From an uncultured Paracoccaceae bacterium (GTDB lineage Bacteria; Pseudomonadota; Alphaproteobacteria; Rhodobacterales; Rhodobacteraceae): 64,000 bases of DNA. The stretch's first letter is position 1. Each line of letters begins with the position of its first letter. Of this stretch, positions 8,451 through 16,915 are shown piece by piece. The translations under genes and the position numbers were made by a program. Below the pieces are notes generated by a model, which made no database searches, was not told where the DNA came from, and saw nothing but the letters and a program-made list of their open reading frames with translations. Location of the stretch: contig CANMYO010000003.1 in the NCBI GenBank assembly GCA_947502145.1, positions 62,001 through 126,000 on the forward strand. The letters run 5' to 3'.

Positions 8451-8525
8451 TGGCTGGGGTGGTAGGATTCGAACCTACGATACACGGTACCAAAAACCGA
8501 TGCCTTACCGCTTGGCTACACCCCA
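8451..8525 (-). tRNA. tRNA-Gln (anticodon TTG)
   Basis: Read on the minus strand it folds as a cloverleaf: acceptor TGGGGTG/CACCCCA, D arm with AGCCAAGCGGTAAGGC, anticodon stem CGGT/ACCG around loop TTTTGGT giving anticodon TTG, T arm GGTTCGAATCC, discriminator G and an encoded CCA. It sits at the right border of the recombinase-rich region, a usual place for integrative elements to stop. Confidence 0.95.
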
Positions 8526-8588
8526 TCAGCGAGGGGCTAGATACGCCAGAGGTATGGCCTGTTCAAGCCCTTAGCTGCACAAAATGAA

Positions 8589-9911
8589 TCATTCTTCATC
8601 ACCATCCTGATCCAACAAATCGGTTCGGCTGGTCTGCGCTCGCTCGGCGTCAATGATCCTCTCCAGCGCAACGTCGCTGGTCGCTGCGACGTCTACTGTT
8701 TCTTCGCGATGACTGATCGATGCTGCGGTGTTCTTGATCTTGGCATTGTCTGATGGTGTGCCAGGGCCTTCGCCGATCATTTGGATGCGATAGGTTGTGT
8801 CAGGAACCTCAACACCTATTGCCTCAATCGCGTTTTTGACCTGGCGCAGGGATTCTCCTTTGGCGCGCACAGCCGAGGTTTGTGTCTGGTCAATCCAACC
8901 GGTTACGGTCATGAATATTGCACCGTCGCCGATCCGGTCAATCCAGACCGATGGCGCAGGATCGTCCAGAATGAACGGTAAGCCCGCCACCGTTTGCGTT
9001 GCCAGTTCGCGCACGGCCGTCAGGTCACAATCTGATGCAACGCCAATCTCAAATTTGACCCGGCGTTCGTCGTTGCGCGTGAAATTCACAATCCGGCTTT
9101 TGAAGACTGTGCTGTTTGGGATGCGAATGTGATTCCCGTCATAGGACAGCAGAATCGTTGCACGGCTGGTGAGGCGAATAACCTTGCCTTCGTCGCCATT
9201 GATTTCGATCGCATCGTTGGGGCGGAATGGCTGCCTGATCGATAACATGATTGAGGCGATGAAATTTTCAACCGTATCACGCACCGCAAAACCAAGCGCC
9301 AGTCCGATAATCCCGGCAGCCCCCAGTATTGTCGAGAGGAGGGCGGTCGCATTCAGAATATCAAGCGCAACGACAAGGCCGAGGACAAAGAAAGCGATCC
9401 GCAGAACCTGGCGGTAGATCTCAGCAATGAAATCATTTGGTGCCAGACGGTTCCACGGCTGCTTTCGTCGTGCGATCCAGAATCCCGCCAGAACCACCAC
9501 CAGAAATACTGCTGTGGCGATCAAAATCAGAGGCAGCATCGTCAAGAGTTGCGACAGGCGGTTCTTGAACCGATCAACGGCGGGGTTTAGTCGTGCCGCA
9601 ACGTCGGTTGTTTCGGTAACGGTGTTACGGACCGCCACAACACCCTCAACCCGATTGGCAAGCGCAGTCAGCGCCTCTGCCTCGGTGAGCGACGTTGTGG
9701 TACCACGCAAGCTGACAACCCCGTCGCTGACGCTGACGGTGATGTCGCCGTAATTCTCAAGCTCTGCGATGATTTCGCGTATGCGGATCGCGATATCCGC
9801 GTCTTGCTGCGCTGAATTGCCGATTGTAATTGTCCCATTTGCTTCTTGGGCAAAGGCGACAGTCGGGATGGCAAATACCAACATGATGGCAAGGCAAGCT
9901 AGAAATCGCAT
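8589..9911 (-). CDS. Mechanosensitive ion channel, MscS family, with periplasmic BON domain
   Basis: 440 residues. Signal peptide (MRFLACLAIMLVFAIPTVAFA), then a BON domain about residues 35-105 (DITVSVSDGVVSLRGTTTS), then three membrane helices about 125-145, 165-185 and 190-215. The pore-lining helix GIIGLALGFAVRDTVENF is followed by the MscS beta domain (IEINGDEGKVIRLTSRATIL) and a C-terminal alpha/beta cytoplasmic region. It should release solutes on osmotic downshock; the BON domain likely binds envelope lipid or peptidoglycan. The last ~70 residues are acidic and low in complexity. Minus-strand gene between the tRNA and kdsA, with 65 bases separating it from kdsA, so it may be read from the capsule operon or alone. 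Confidence 0.88.
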   Translation of the reverse strand: MRFLACLAIMLVFAIPTVAFAQEANGTITIGNSAQQDADIAIRIREIIAELENYGDITVSVSDGVVSLRGTTTSLTEAEALTALANRVEGVVAVRNTVTETTDVAARLNPAVDRFKNRLSQLLTMLPLILIATAVFLVVVLAGFWIARRKQPWNRLAPNDFIAEIYRQVLRIAFFVLGLVVALDILNATALLSTILGAAGIIGLALGFAVRDTVENFIASIMLSIRQPFRPNDAIEINGDEGKVIRLTSRATILLSYDGNHIRIPNSTVFKSRIVNFTRNDERRVKFEIGVASDCDLTAVRELATQTVAGLPFILDDPAPSVWIDRIGDGAIFMTVTGWIDQTQTSAVRAKGESLRQVKNAIEAIGVEVPDTTYRIQMIGEGPGTPSDNAKIKNTAASISHREETVDVAATSDVALERIIDAERAQTSRTDLLDQDGDEE

Positions 9912-9976
9912 ATGAAAAAACTCAGACTGGCAATTTTGCCAAGCCTACGGGCTCACCACGGTTTCGAAAAGCCTTT

Positions 9977-10810
9977 TCAAACGCGAATTGGGTTGTCCTT
10001 GGCCAGCGCGTCGAAATCCATCAATGACCTGACCAGTGCCGGCATCTGATCAAGCGGAATCATGTTTGGCCCGTCTGATGGCGCAGTGTCAGGCGCCTCA
10101 TGCGTTTCGATGAATATGGCGGCAATGCCAAGCGACACGGCAGCCCGCGCCATAACTGGCGCAAACTCGCGCTGCCCACCAGTTGAACCACCTGCACCGC
10201 CCGGCTGCTGTACCGAATGCGTTGCATCCATGACAACCGGGTAGCCGGTTTTGGCCATCGTCGGCAGTGACCGCATATCCGCCACAAGCGTATTATATCC
10301 AAACGAAGTGCCACGTTCGGTCAGCAGAATGCGCGTGTTACCTGTGCTTTCAATTTTCGACACGACATTGGGCATGTCCCAGGGGGCAAGAAATTGCCCC
10401 TTCTTGACGTTGATAACAGCCTGGGTCTCACCGGCGGCCAGCAAAAGGTCGGTCTGCCGGCATAGAAATGCAGGGATCTGTAGGATATCCACAACCTCGG
10501 CGACCGTCGCACATTGATCTGGCGTATGGATGTCGGTGAGCGTCGGGCATCCGATCTTGTCTTTCACCGTCTGCATGACCTTCAGCCCAGCGTCCATGCC
10601 TAGCCCGCGCTTGCCGGAGAGTGAGGTGCGGTTCGCCTTGTCATAGCTGCCCTTAAACACGAATTGCGCACCTGCTTCGGCACAGGCCTGCGCCATCCGT
10701 TCCGCGATCATCAATGCATGCTCTGTCCCCTCAAGCTGGCAGGGGCCAGCTATGACCAAAAGCGGGCGATCGTTGCCCACGACAAGGTCACCGCACGTGA
10801 CGTCAATCAT
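9977..10810 (-). CDS. kdsA: 3-deoxy-8-phosphooctulonate synthase (Kdo-8-P synthase)
   Basis: Condenses phosphoenolpyruvate with arabinose-5-phosphate to Kdo-8-phosphate, the precursor of Kdo in lipopolysaccharide and capsule linkers. 277 residues, full length. Motifs: IAGPCQLEG near residue 20, FKGSYDKANRTS, TDIHTPDQ, the active-site loop MDATHSVQQPGG and IFIETHEAPD. Cys in IAGPC marks the metal-dependent class; the metal-independent enzymes such as that of E. coli have Asn there. Its ATG overlaps the kpsE stop by four bases, tying it to the capsule export genes. Confidence 0.96.
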   Translation of the reverse strand: MIDVTCGDLVVGNDRPLLVIAGPCQLEGTEHALMIAERMAQACAEAGAQFVFKGSYDKANRTSLSGKRGLGMDAGLKVMQTVKDKIGCPTLTDIHTPDQCATVAEVVDILQIPAFLCRQTDLLLAAGETQAVINVKKGQFLAPWDMPNVVSKIESTGNTRILLTERGTSFGYNTLVADMRSLPTMAKTGYPVVMDATHSVQQPGGAGGSTGGQREFAPVMARAAVSLGIAAIFIETHEAPDTAPSDGPNMIPLDQMPALVRSLMDFDALAKDNPIRV

Positions 10811-12405
10811 GATGTGACCTGTTCACGCAGGATCGAGGCGGTGATCGAAATCATCAAATAGATCCCTGCGAAAATCAGGAACGCCAGAACGGTGTTCTCG
10901 AACGCGCGTGGGTAGGTGGCCTCATCCGGGGCGACGGGTTTGACGCCAAGAGAAAGGTATCGCACTTGTCGGTTCGCTTCGATCTGGGCCGCTTCCATCT
11001 GGGTCAGCGCCTGCTGAACCAACAAGGTCTGGAACGTATAATTCTCTTCGGCAAGCCGGAGTTCGGTGTTACGCGACGCAAGTGAGCCGCCCGAGGCGGC
11101 TGTCATTTGCTGGCGCAGCTCAGAGATCAACGATTCAATATTGGCAATTTGCCCGCGCAGACCAGCAACCTGTGCTTCATTGGGGGTGCGCACGCTCAGG
11201 CGATCCGAAAGGGTCAACTGAAACTGCTGCCGGCGCTGTTCCAGGGCGCTGATCTGGGCAGTCAATGCGCCCGTCTCACCAATGGGGTCAATGATTTCAG
11301 AGGCTTCCTGAATGGTTAGCCATTCTTCAAGCGCTTGCGTCCGGCGCAGCTCTGCCGCTTCATAGCTTGCACGGGCGCCGGCCATCTGGTCTTCGCGCAA
11401 CCGTTGGGTCAGCTGGTCGACCTGTTCTTCTGCATAACCGATCAGTGCCCAGGAAAATTCCTGACTTGCTTCGGGACTGGCGGCAATGACTTCCATCCGC
11501 AACAAGCCTTCGGTTGGGTCATAGCTGACCTTTACCTTGTCGGAATATAACGAATAGGCGGATTCATTTGTTGCGTCAGCATCAAGTCGCTGGATCGGGT
11601 CGATTTTGTCGCTGCTGAAATGCTGTTTGAAGGCATGGTCTTCGCTCAGTTTGACCATCGCTTCGCGTGACTGGAGAAACGACTGAACGGCGATGGAGTC
11701 CTGTTGAGTCGCCATCGACGTCCCTTGGAACAGGCCGCCAAGACCGCCAGCAGATGCGCCGGATTCAGCTTGCTGGATGACAAATTCGGATTTGGTCGCA
11801 AACATTGGCGTTGCGATAAAGGTGAAGTACCAGCCGACAAACAGCGTTGGCAGCAATACGAAAATGCTTAGGCGGGTGAATAGCAACGCAAGTTTGCGTC
11901 GCCGCCGCCGCGCGATATCACGCTGAATTTGCATGATTTCCTTTGCGCGCACGTCCATTGGGTTCGCGCGTTCGGTGGATGGTAGATTTGCATCTTCGCG
12001 CGGAATGGTTTGTGGCAGTTGCACCCGCCCGGCCTGCTGTCCTGCACCCGGGGCAGCGCCCGGCGCATCGGTGCCGCCTTTTGGCGCGACCAGTTCTAGA
12101 ATGGTTGATTGCTGGAATGGATCAATGCCTGCAGCACGCAACTGGCGCACCGCATCGAAATCTGACGTCACGGCCATGCCGTTTTTCTGGGCCACGCGGC
12201 GCGCCATGCGCAATTGTCGGCCCGTCAGCCCTTCCTTGCGGATTTCATCAATCGACGTCGCCTTCTTGGCCGCAGGCGATGGGCTCGCTGCCGGTTGCGC
12301 AATGCCTGCGGCAGCCGGTCCCGGTGTGGTGATGGACGGCGGCGTCTGGCCCATTGATCCACCTCGGCGGATGCGAAATTTCTTAGCCTTAGGTTTGGTA
12401 GTCAT
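10807..12405 (-). CDS. kpsE: Capsule polysaccharide export inner-membrane protein (KpsE/CtrB/BexC family)
   Basis: Polysaccharide co-polymerase-type subunit that links the capsule ABC exporter to the outer-membrane channel. Start taken at the ATG inside the kpsT 3' end (17-base overlap), giving about 532 residues. It has a first membrane helix about residue 178 (FTRLSIFVLLPTLFVGWYF), a long periplasmic coiled-coil region, and a last helix near the C-terminus (TVLAFLIFAGIYLMISI). The first ~165 residues are an Ala/Pro/Gly-rich cytoplasmic extension with an Arg cluster just before the first helix; E. coli KpsE lacks it. It contains a short conserved-looking stretch IRKEGLTGRQLRMARRVAQ. Confidence 0.9.
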   Translation of the reverse strand: MTTKPKAKKFRIRRGGSMGQTPPSITTPGPAAAGIAQPAASPSPAAKKATSIDEIRKEGLTGRQLRMARRVAQKNGMAVTSDFDAVRQLRAAGIDPFQQSTILELVAPKGGTDAPGAAPGAGQQAGRVQLPQTIPREDANLPSTERANPMDVRAKEIMQIQRDIARRRRRKLALLFTRLSIFVLLPTLFVGWYFTFIATPMFATKSEFVIQQAESGASAGGLGGLFQGTSMATQQDSIAVQSFLQSREAMVKLSEDHAFKQHFSSDKIDPIQRLDADATNESAYSLYSDKVKVSYDPTEGLLRMEVIAASPEASQEFSWALIGYAEEQVDQLTQRLREDQMAGARASYEAAELRRTQALEEWLTIQEASEIIDPIGETGALTAQISALEQRRQQFQLTLSDRLSVRTPNEAQVAGLRGQIANIESLISELRQQMTAASGGSLASRNTELRLAEENYTFQTLLVQQALTQMEAAQIEANRQVRYLSLGVKPVAPDEATYPRAFENTVLAFLIFAGIYLMISITASILREQVTS

Positions 12406-13042
12406 AAAGCTGTTTTGCCTCTTCCAAGGTATCAAACATATGCAGGTGCCCGTCCTTTAGCACAGCGGCTGATCGGGCAAAGCGTTCAAGTGTTGCCGCT
12501 TGGTGCGATACGATAATGACGGTTGTATTTTCCAATCGCTCACGCAGAACCTCACCTGCTTTGCGATTGAATTCGACGTCGGTTGTAGAAGGCATGCCCT
12601 CATCAATGAGGTATATATCAAAGTCCAGCGCCAACATAAGCGAGAATGTGAATCTGGCCCGCATGCCTTGCGAATAGGTGCCGATGGGCATGTCGAAATA
12701 TTCGTTGATCCCGCACATCCAACGGCAGAACGCCTCAACATAATCAGGATCAAGACCGTAAAGTTGAGAGATATAGCGCGCGTTTTCGCGCCCGGTATGG
12801 CGGTTTACAACGCCGCCCATGAATCCAAGCGGAAAGGAGATCCGACAGCCACGCTCAATGACGCCTTCATCAGGCTTTTCGAGGCCGGCCATCATATTGA
12901 TCAAGGTTGTCTTGCCCGTTCCATTGGGCGCAAGGATGCCTAGCGAATTGCCCAACTCGACCTTGAACGACACCTGATCAAGAATGACCTTGTGTTGTGT
13001 GCCCGTCCAAAAGGACTTGCTGACGTTCACGAATTCCAGCAT
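12389..13042 (-). CDS. kpsT: Capsule polysaccharide ABC transporter ATP-binding protein
   Basis: Energises export of capsular polysaccharide across the inner membrane. 217 residues from ATG MLEFVNVSKSF, where KpsT homologues begin; the track start is a GTG seven codons upstream. Walker A is GILAPNGTGKTT, the signature region is TYSQGMRARF in place of LSGGQ as in other KpsT proteins, Walker B is IYLIDEGM, and the switch His is in IIVSHQ. The permease KpsM is not in this window, so it must lie elsewhere. Operon order kpsT-kpsE-kdsA with overlapping ends. Confidence 0.92.
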   Translation of the reverse strand: MLEFVNVSKSFWTGTQHKVILDQVSFKVELGNSLGILAPNGTGKTTLINMMAGLEKPDEGVIERGCRISFPLGFMGGVVNRHTGRENARYISQLYGLDPDYVEAFCRWMCGINEYFDMPIGTYSQGMRARFTFSLMLALDFDIYLIDEGMPSTTDVEFNRKAGEVLRERLENTTVIIVSHQAATLERFARSAAVLKDGHLHMFDTLEEAKQLYDYQT

Positions 13043-13195
13043 CCGTTGGCCTGTTGCTCTCACTTGCTCGCCGTCATTGTTGACCGCAAGAGGTTAATGC
13101 CCCTTGAGGAGCCCTCATTTTTAGCAAGTATGCCTAAAGATCGTGACCGAATATAGGCGTTTGTACAAATTCCCGAAGAAGTGAGCGCAGGTGTG

Positions 13196-14479
13196 CTAGC
13201 CGTCCTGCTTTTGCACACCGGTGACCTTGCCAGCGATCAAAGACACGATCGCTGCTGCAAAGCTGAACAAGGCTCCCATTTTTGCTGCATCCTGCACCCG
13301 CACATCGCCAAGCATGACGCTGCTGTCAAAGGCAACGGTCGCGATAAACAGCGATACGGTAAAGCCAATCGCAGCAACGCAGCCGATGACGAACAAGTCG
13401 ACAATGCGCATGCCCTGCGGGAGCCCAAAGCCAAGCGGTTTCGCGGCCAGCCAGCCAAACAACAGCACGCCAAACGGCTTTCCGATCAGAAGACCGGCAA
13501 GCACGAGCCACGTCGGGGATCCGATCGAGGAAAATTCAACACCTGCGTTCAATAGTCCAAAGAAGAAAAGGATGATCTCAACTGGATGCTTGAGGATATG
13601 TTCGCAGTGGTTCAGCAGATCAGTCAGGTACTGCTCAGCCTCGGCAAAAATGCCAAACGCCCGGTCTGCGTGGGGCAGGGTCGGCACAATTGGTAACAGG
13701 CCAAGGGCGGGGTGGATCCCAGCCTCTTGAAAGCCGAACCATGACAGGCACCCGGCGAGGAGATATGGCCAAAACGACAGCTTCTCACGCACCCAGGTTG
13801 AGTTCGGACGCAGTTCATTGCCCTGATCCATCTTGCGCGGCAACCAGTTGAATATCAAATAAATGCCAATAGCAGACGCAAGCGAGAGCAAGAGCCAGAC
13901 AGGCTGCAATTCGCCAGATGGATAGAACACGGCCAGAATAATCAGACCCGCCGCATCGTCAGCAATAGCCAACAGCAGCAAGAACCGCACAGCAGGGTGA
14001 CCAGCACCGAACACCATACGCCCGACGAGGTAGCTGAACGCAATATCCGTGGCAGTGGGGATTGCCCAGCCACGGGCCACTGCGTCATAGGTGTCAGAGC
14101 CCAGAAACCAAGCGATTCCAAGGTATACGGTAATCGGGCCAACCATGCCGCCGACTGTCGCAACCAAGGGTGTTGCGGCCTTTTTGCCGCGTAATGATCC
14201 GTTCTTCAGGATAACCGCTTCCCAAACTTCCTTGGCCGCAATGGCAAAGAAGAAGGCCATCAGGACATCGTTCACAAGGTAATGCAGCGTCAGCGTACGG
14301 TATTCCACCAGACCGGCGCTGTCATAGTGAGGATGCCCCACAAAAAAGTGGTCAATCAGGACGAACTCAACAAAGTGATGGTAACTGTCGGGATTCGTAT
14401 TCGCCCAGACAAGGGCGGCAATCGCGCCAATGATTAACAAAAGTGAGTAGTTTGTTAGAAAATTCCAGACGCGATACAT
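13196..14479 (-). CDS. nhaA: Na+/H+ antiporter NhaA
   Basis: Exchanges Na+ (or Li+) for protons in the inner membrane. About 427 residues, longer than E. coli NhaA (388) because of an expanded loop after the first helix (HFFVGHPHYDSAG). Conserved: the ion-binding pair in LAIADDAAGLIIL, the TATDIAFS element of the discontinuous helix, and VSLFIATVAF near the end. ATG 14479 has GAGGG five bases upstream; the GTG at 14485 would sit on it. Divergent from the uracil-DNA glycosylase gene. Confidence 0.95.
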   Translation of the reverse strand: MYRVWNFLTNYSLLLIIGAIAALVWANTNPDSYHHFVEFVLIDHFFVGHPHYDSAGLVEYRTLTLHYLVNDVLMAFFFAIAAKEVWEAVILKNGSLRGKKAATPLVATVGGMVGPITVYLGIAWFLGSDTYDAVARGWAIPTATDIAFSYLVGRMVFGAGHPAVRFLLLLAIADDAAGLIILAVFYPSGELQPVWLLLSLASAIGIYLIFNWLPRKMDQGNELRPNSTWVREKLSFWPYLLAGCLSWFGFQEAGIHPALGLLPIVPTLPHADRAFGIFAEAEQYLTDLLNHCEHILKHPVEIILFFFGLLNAGVEFSSIGSPTWLVLAGLLIGKPFGVLLFGWLAAKPLGFGLPQGMRIVDLFVIGCVAAIGFTVSLFIATVAFDSSVMLGDVRVQDAAKMGALFSFAAAIVSLIAGKVTGVQKQDG

Positions 14480-14600
14480 GTCCACCCTCAGTCGCTGTTC
14501 ACAATTGAGTAGAGCAAAGCGTTAAGTGCTTCAACCTGTCGCAGGCAGAGATCATACCGAAGCAAGTTTCATTTCTACAGATTCCGGTCCATCTTGCGAC

Positions 14601-15182
14601 ATGTCTTTGCAAAGCGAAATTTCAGCATGCCGGATTTGTGCGGACCGATTTGCTGCAACAAAGACCCGGCACTCACCGCGGCCGGTTGCATGGTTTGACA
14701 AGGATGCGCCAATTTTGATTGCCGGACAGGCGCCTGGCGCCCGGGTCCATGAAAGTGGCATCCCCTTCGATGATCGCTCGGGTGATCGGCTGCGTGACTG
14801 GTTGGGTGTGACACCAGAGGCGTTTTATGATCGCGGGAAGTTCGCGATTCTGCCAATGGCCTTCTGCTTTCCGGGGTATGACAAATCGGGATCGGATCTG
14901 CCGCCGCCCACGATCTGCGCGCAAACTTGGCGGGACATGGCAATGGATCAGATCGGAACGCCACACCTAACGCTCCTGATTGGGGCCTATGCTCAGCAAT
15001 GGCACTTGGGTGGGCGTGTGCCCGTAACATCTCGGGTCGCGGATTGGCGCGCGACCGCACCTGCTGTTTTTTCCTTGCCGCATCCCTCATGGCGAAATAC
15101 CGGTTGGCTCAAACGCAATCCATGGTTCGAAAACGATCTGCTGCCCGCGCTTCGTGCCCAAGTTCAGAAAGCACTTTCATGA
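14601..15182 (+). CDS. Uracil-DNA glycosylase family protein
   Basis: 193 residues with the UDG superfamily fold; should remove uracil from DNA or be a close relative. Motif I lies in ILIAGQAPGARVHESGIPF, followed by DRSGDRLRDWLG; motif II-like loop is SLPHPSWRNTGWLKRN near residue 168. Only two Cys (CRIC) occur at the N-terminus, so a four-Cys FeS cluster as in family 4 or UdgX is unlikely. The ATG at 14601 is preferred over 14526 because the domain begins immediately. Its stop overlaps the next gene by four bases. Confidence 0.82.
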   Translation: MSLQSEISACRICADRFAATKTRHSPRPVAWFDKDAPILIAGQAPGARVHESGIPFDDRSGDRLRDWLGVTPEAFYDRGKFAILPMAFCFPGYDKSGSDLPPPTICAQTWRDMAMDQIGTPHLTLLIGAYAQQWHLGGRVPVTSRVADWRATAPAVFSLPHPSWRNTGWLKRNPWFENDLLPALRAQVQKALS

Positions 15183-15961
15183 CAGAGACCGATCTTGATC
15201 AGGCCCATGCCCGCATGAATGCCGCGCCAGATGATGATGCCGCGCGGTTACAGTTTTACGAACGTCTGGCCGATACGGAATTGTTCATGCTCTTGGGCAC
15301 CGAACCCAGTGATGATCAGATTGAGCCTGAACTTTTCGAAGTTCAGGGTACACAATTCGCGCTTGTCTTTGATCGCGAAGAACGCCTCACAGAGTTTACG
15401 GGCCGCGCGTCGCCCTATGCCGGGCTGCCTGGGCGGGCACTGGCCGGGATGATGGCGGGGCGGGGCATCGGATTGGCCCTGAATCTGCAGGTTGCACCCT
15501 CCGCCATGCTGATCCCGGCTGAAGGCATCGACTGGCTGTTTGAGATGCTCCAGCAAGGACCGGAAGCAGCAGAGGCGCACCTGACCGAGATTTCGCAACC
15601 CAAGGGATTGCCCGAGGCGATGATCAGCGGATTGGATCGAAAGCTTGCGATTGCAGCCGGCCTTGCTGAACATGCCTATCTGGTTGCCGCGACGTATGCG
15701 GGGGATGGCAAGGGGCATGTGCTCGCCTTCGTCGGGGCCAAAGAGGGAGCGGAAACCGCGCTTGCCAATGCAGCGAGTGAGGCATTGCAGTTTTCTGGCG
15801 TCGCTGCCGGGGCGATGGATGTCCTGTTTGTCAAGTCCGACGACCCCTTGACCGCACGGCTCGAAAAAGTCGGCCTGCGCTTTGATCTGCCCGATATCGC
15901 GACCCGTGCTGCCCCGATTGCACTGGGCAGCGACCCCGACAAACCACCCCGGTTGCGCTAA
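15179..15961 (+). CDS. SseB family protein
   Basis: 260 residues. The N-terminal ~110 residues match the SseB N-terminal domain (LADTELFMLLGTEPSD, FALVFDREERLTEFT, AGLPGRALAGMMAGRGIGLALN). The C-terminal part fits the SseB C-terminal region. Exact role unknown; family members are linked with enhanced serine sensitivity or type III secretion. Start is the ATG overlapping the upstream stop (ATGA), showing translational coupling with the glycosylase. Convergent with ghrA. Confidence 0.82.
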   Translation: MTETDLDQAHARMNAAPDDDAARLQFYERLADTELFMLLGTEPSDDQIEPELFEVQGTQFALVFDREERLTEFTGRASPYAGLPGRALAGMMAGRGIGLALNLQVAPSAMLIPAEGIDWLFEMLQQGPEAAEAHLTEISQPKGLPEAMISGLDRKLAIAAGLAEHAYLVAATYAGDGKGHVLAFVGAKEGAETALANAASEALQFSGVAAGAMDVLFVKSDDPLTARLEKVGLRFDLPDIATRAAPIALGSDPDKPPRLR

Positions 15962-15982
15962 GGGCCGATGACCCGATCCGGG

Positions 15983-16915
15983 TCAGTAGCCGGCGGTTCT
16001 GTCCACGACATGCCGCAAAGGATGGCCATTTCCGTGATCGGCAATGGTTTTTGCAATGACCTCTGCCGCGGTTTCCGGACGTGTGAAAGAGGCGATATGC
16101 GGCGTGACCGTGACCTTCTGGTGCTGCCAATAGGGATGGTCCGGCGGCAAAGGTTCGGTGCGGAAAACGTCCAGCGTCGCATGGCCCACCTGACCGGAGT
16201 CCAGCGCCTCAAGCAGCGCATGATCATCAATGAGCTGCCCACGACCCGGGTTGATAATAAATGCGCCATCGGCCAACAGGGCCAGCGTCTCTGCATTCAG
16301 CGTATTTTCTGTTGCTGCTGTTCCCGGCAATAACAAAACGACAACTTCGGCGCCATTCAGCGCCGTCTTCAGTCCCGTTTCCCCGTGCAGGCACTGAATA
16401 CCGGCAAGTGTCTTTTGTCGCCGGCTCCACCCCGTGACGGGGAAGCCCAAATCCCTGAGCGCAATCGCGCAGGCTGTGCCAAGTTCACCAAGACCCAGAA
16501 CAGTCGCCGGTCGATCGCGTGAAAGCGGCGGAAAGATCAGTTCGCGCCATCGTCCATCCTGCCCGTGAATATGGGCATCCATGCCAAGGTGCAGCCGCAT
16601 GGTGTGTCCGACGACCCATTCGACCATGCCCTGTGTCAGCCCAAAGTCCACCATACGCACAATTGGCTGCGTGACTGTCGGGTTCTTGATGATCCCCTCC
16701 ACACCGGCCCAAAGGCTCAGCAGCGCCTTGCATTTCGTATAGGGACGGAAGTCTTTCACCGGACCGTTGGGCGCAAATATGACGTAGTCCACATCTTCCG
16801 GGGCGTGATCCACGCCGATGTCAACGGTCAGCCCCGCAGCGGCACAGGCTTTGCGCAGTGGTGCTTCATATACATCCCAGCGTTCAGATTGGGCAGAGAA
16901 CTGTATTTTGATCAT
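15983..16915 (-). CDS. ghrA: 2-hydroxyacid dehydrogenase, glyoxylate/hydroxypyruvate reductase A type
   Basis: 310 residues. NAD(P)H-dependent reductase for small 2-oxoacids such as glyoxylate. Rossmann motif VLGLGELGTACAIAL near residue 140, then SRRQKTLAG, the family motif INPGRGQLIDDHAL, and the catalytic Arg/Glu/His set (LLLPGTAATENT; TPHIASFTRPETAAE). The start ATG overlaps the rodA stop (ATGA), so it is the last gene of the rod-shape operon. The 385-residue track version reads back through rodA and is wrong. Confidence 0.9.
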   Translation of the reverse strand: MIKIQFSAQSERWDVYEAPLRKACAAAGLTVDIGVDHAPEDVDYVIFAPNGPVKDFRPYTKCKALLSLWAGVEGIIKNPTVTQPIVRMVDFGLTQGMVEWVVGHTMRLHLGMDAHIHGQDGRWRELIFPPLSRDRPATVLGLGELGTACAIALRDLGFPVTGWSRRQKTLAGIQCLHGETGLKTALNGAEVVVLLLPGTAATENTLNAETLALLADGAFIINPGRGQLIDDHALLEALDSGQVGHATLDVFRTEPLPPDHPYWQHQKVTVTPHIASFTRPETAAEVIAKTIADHGNGHPLRHVVDRTAGY

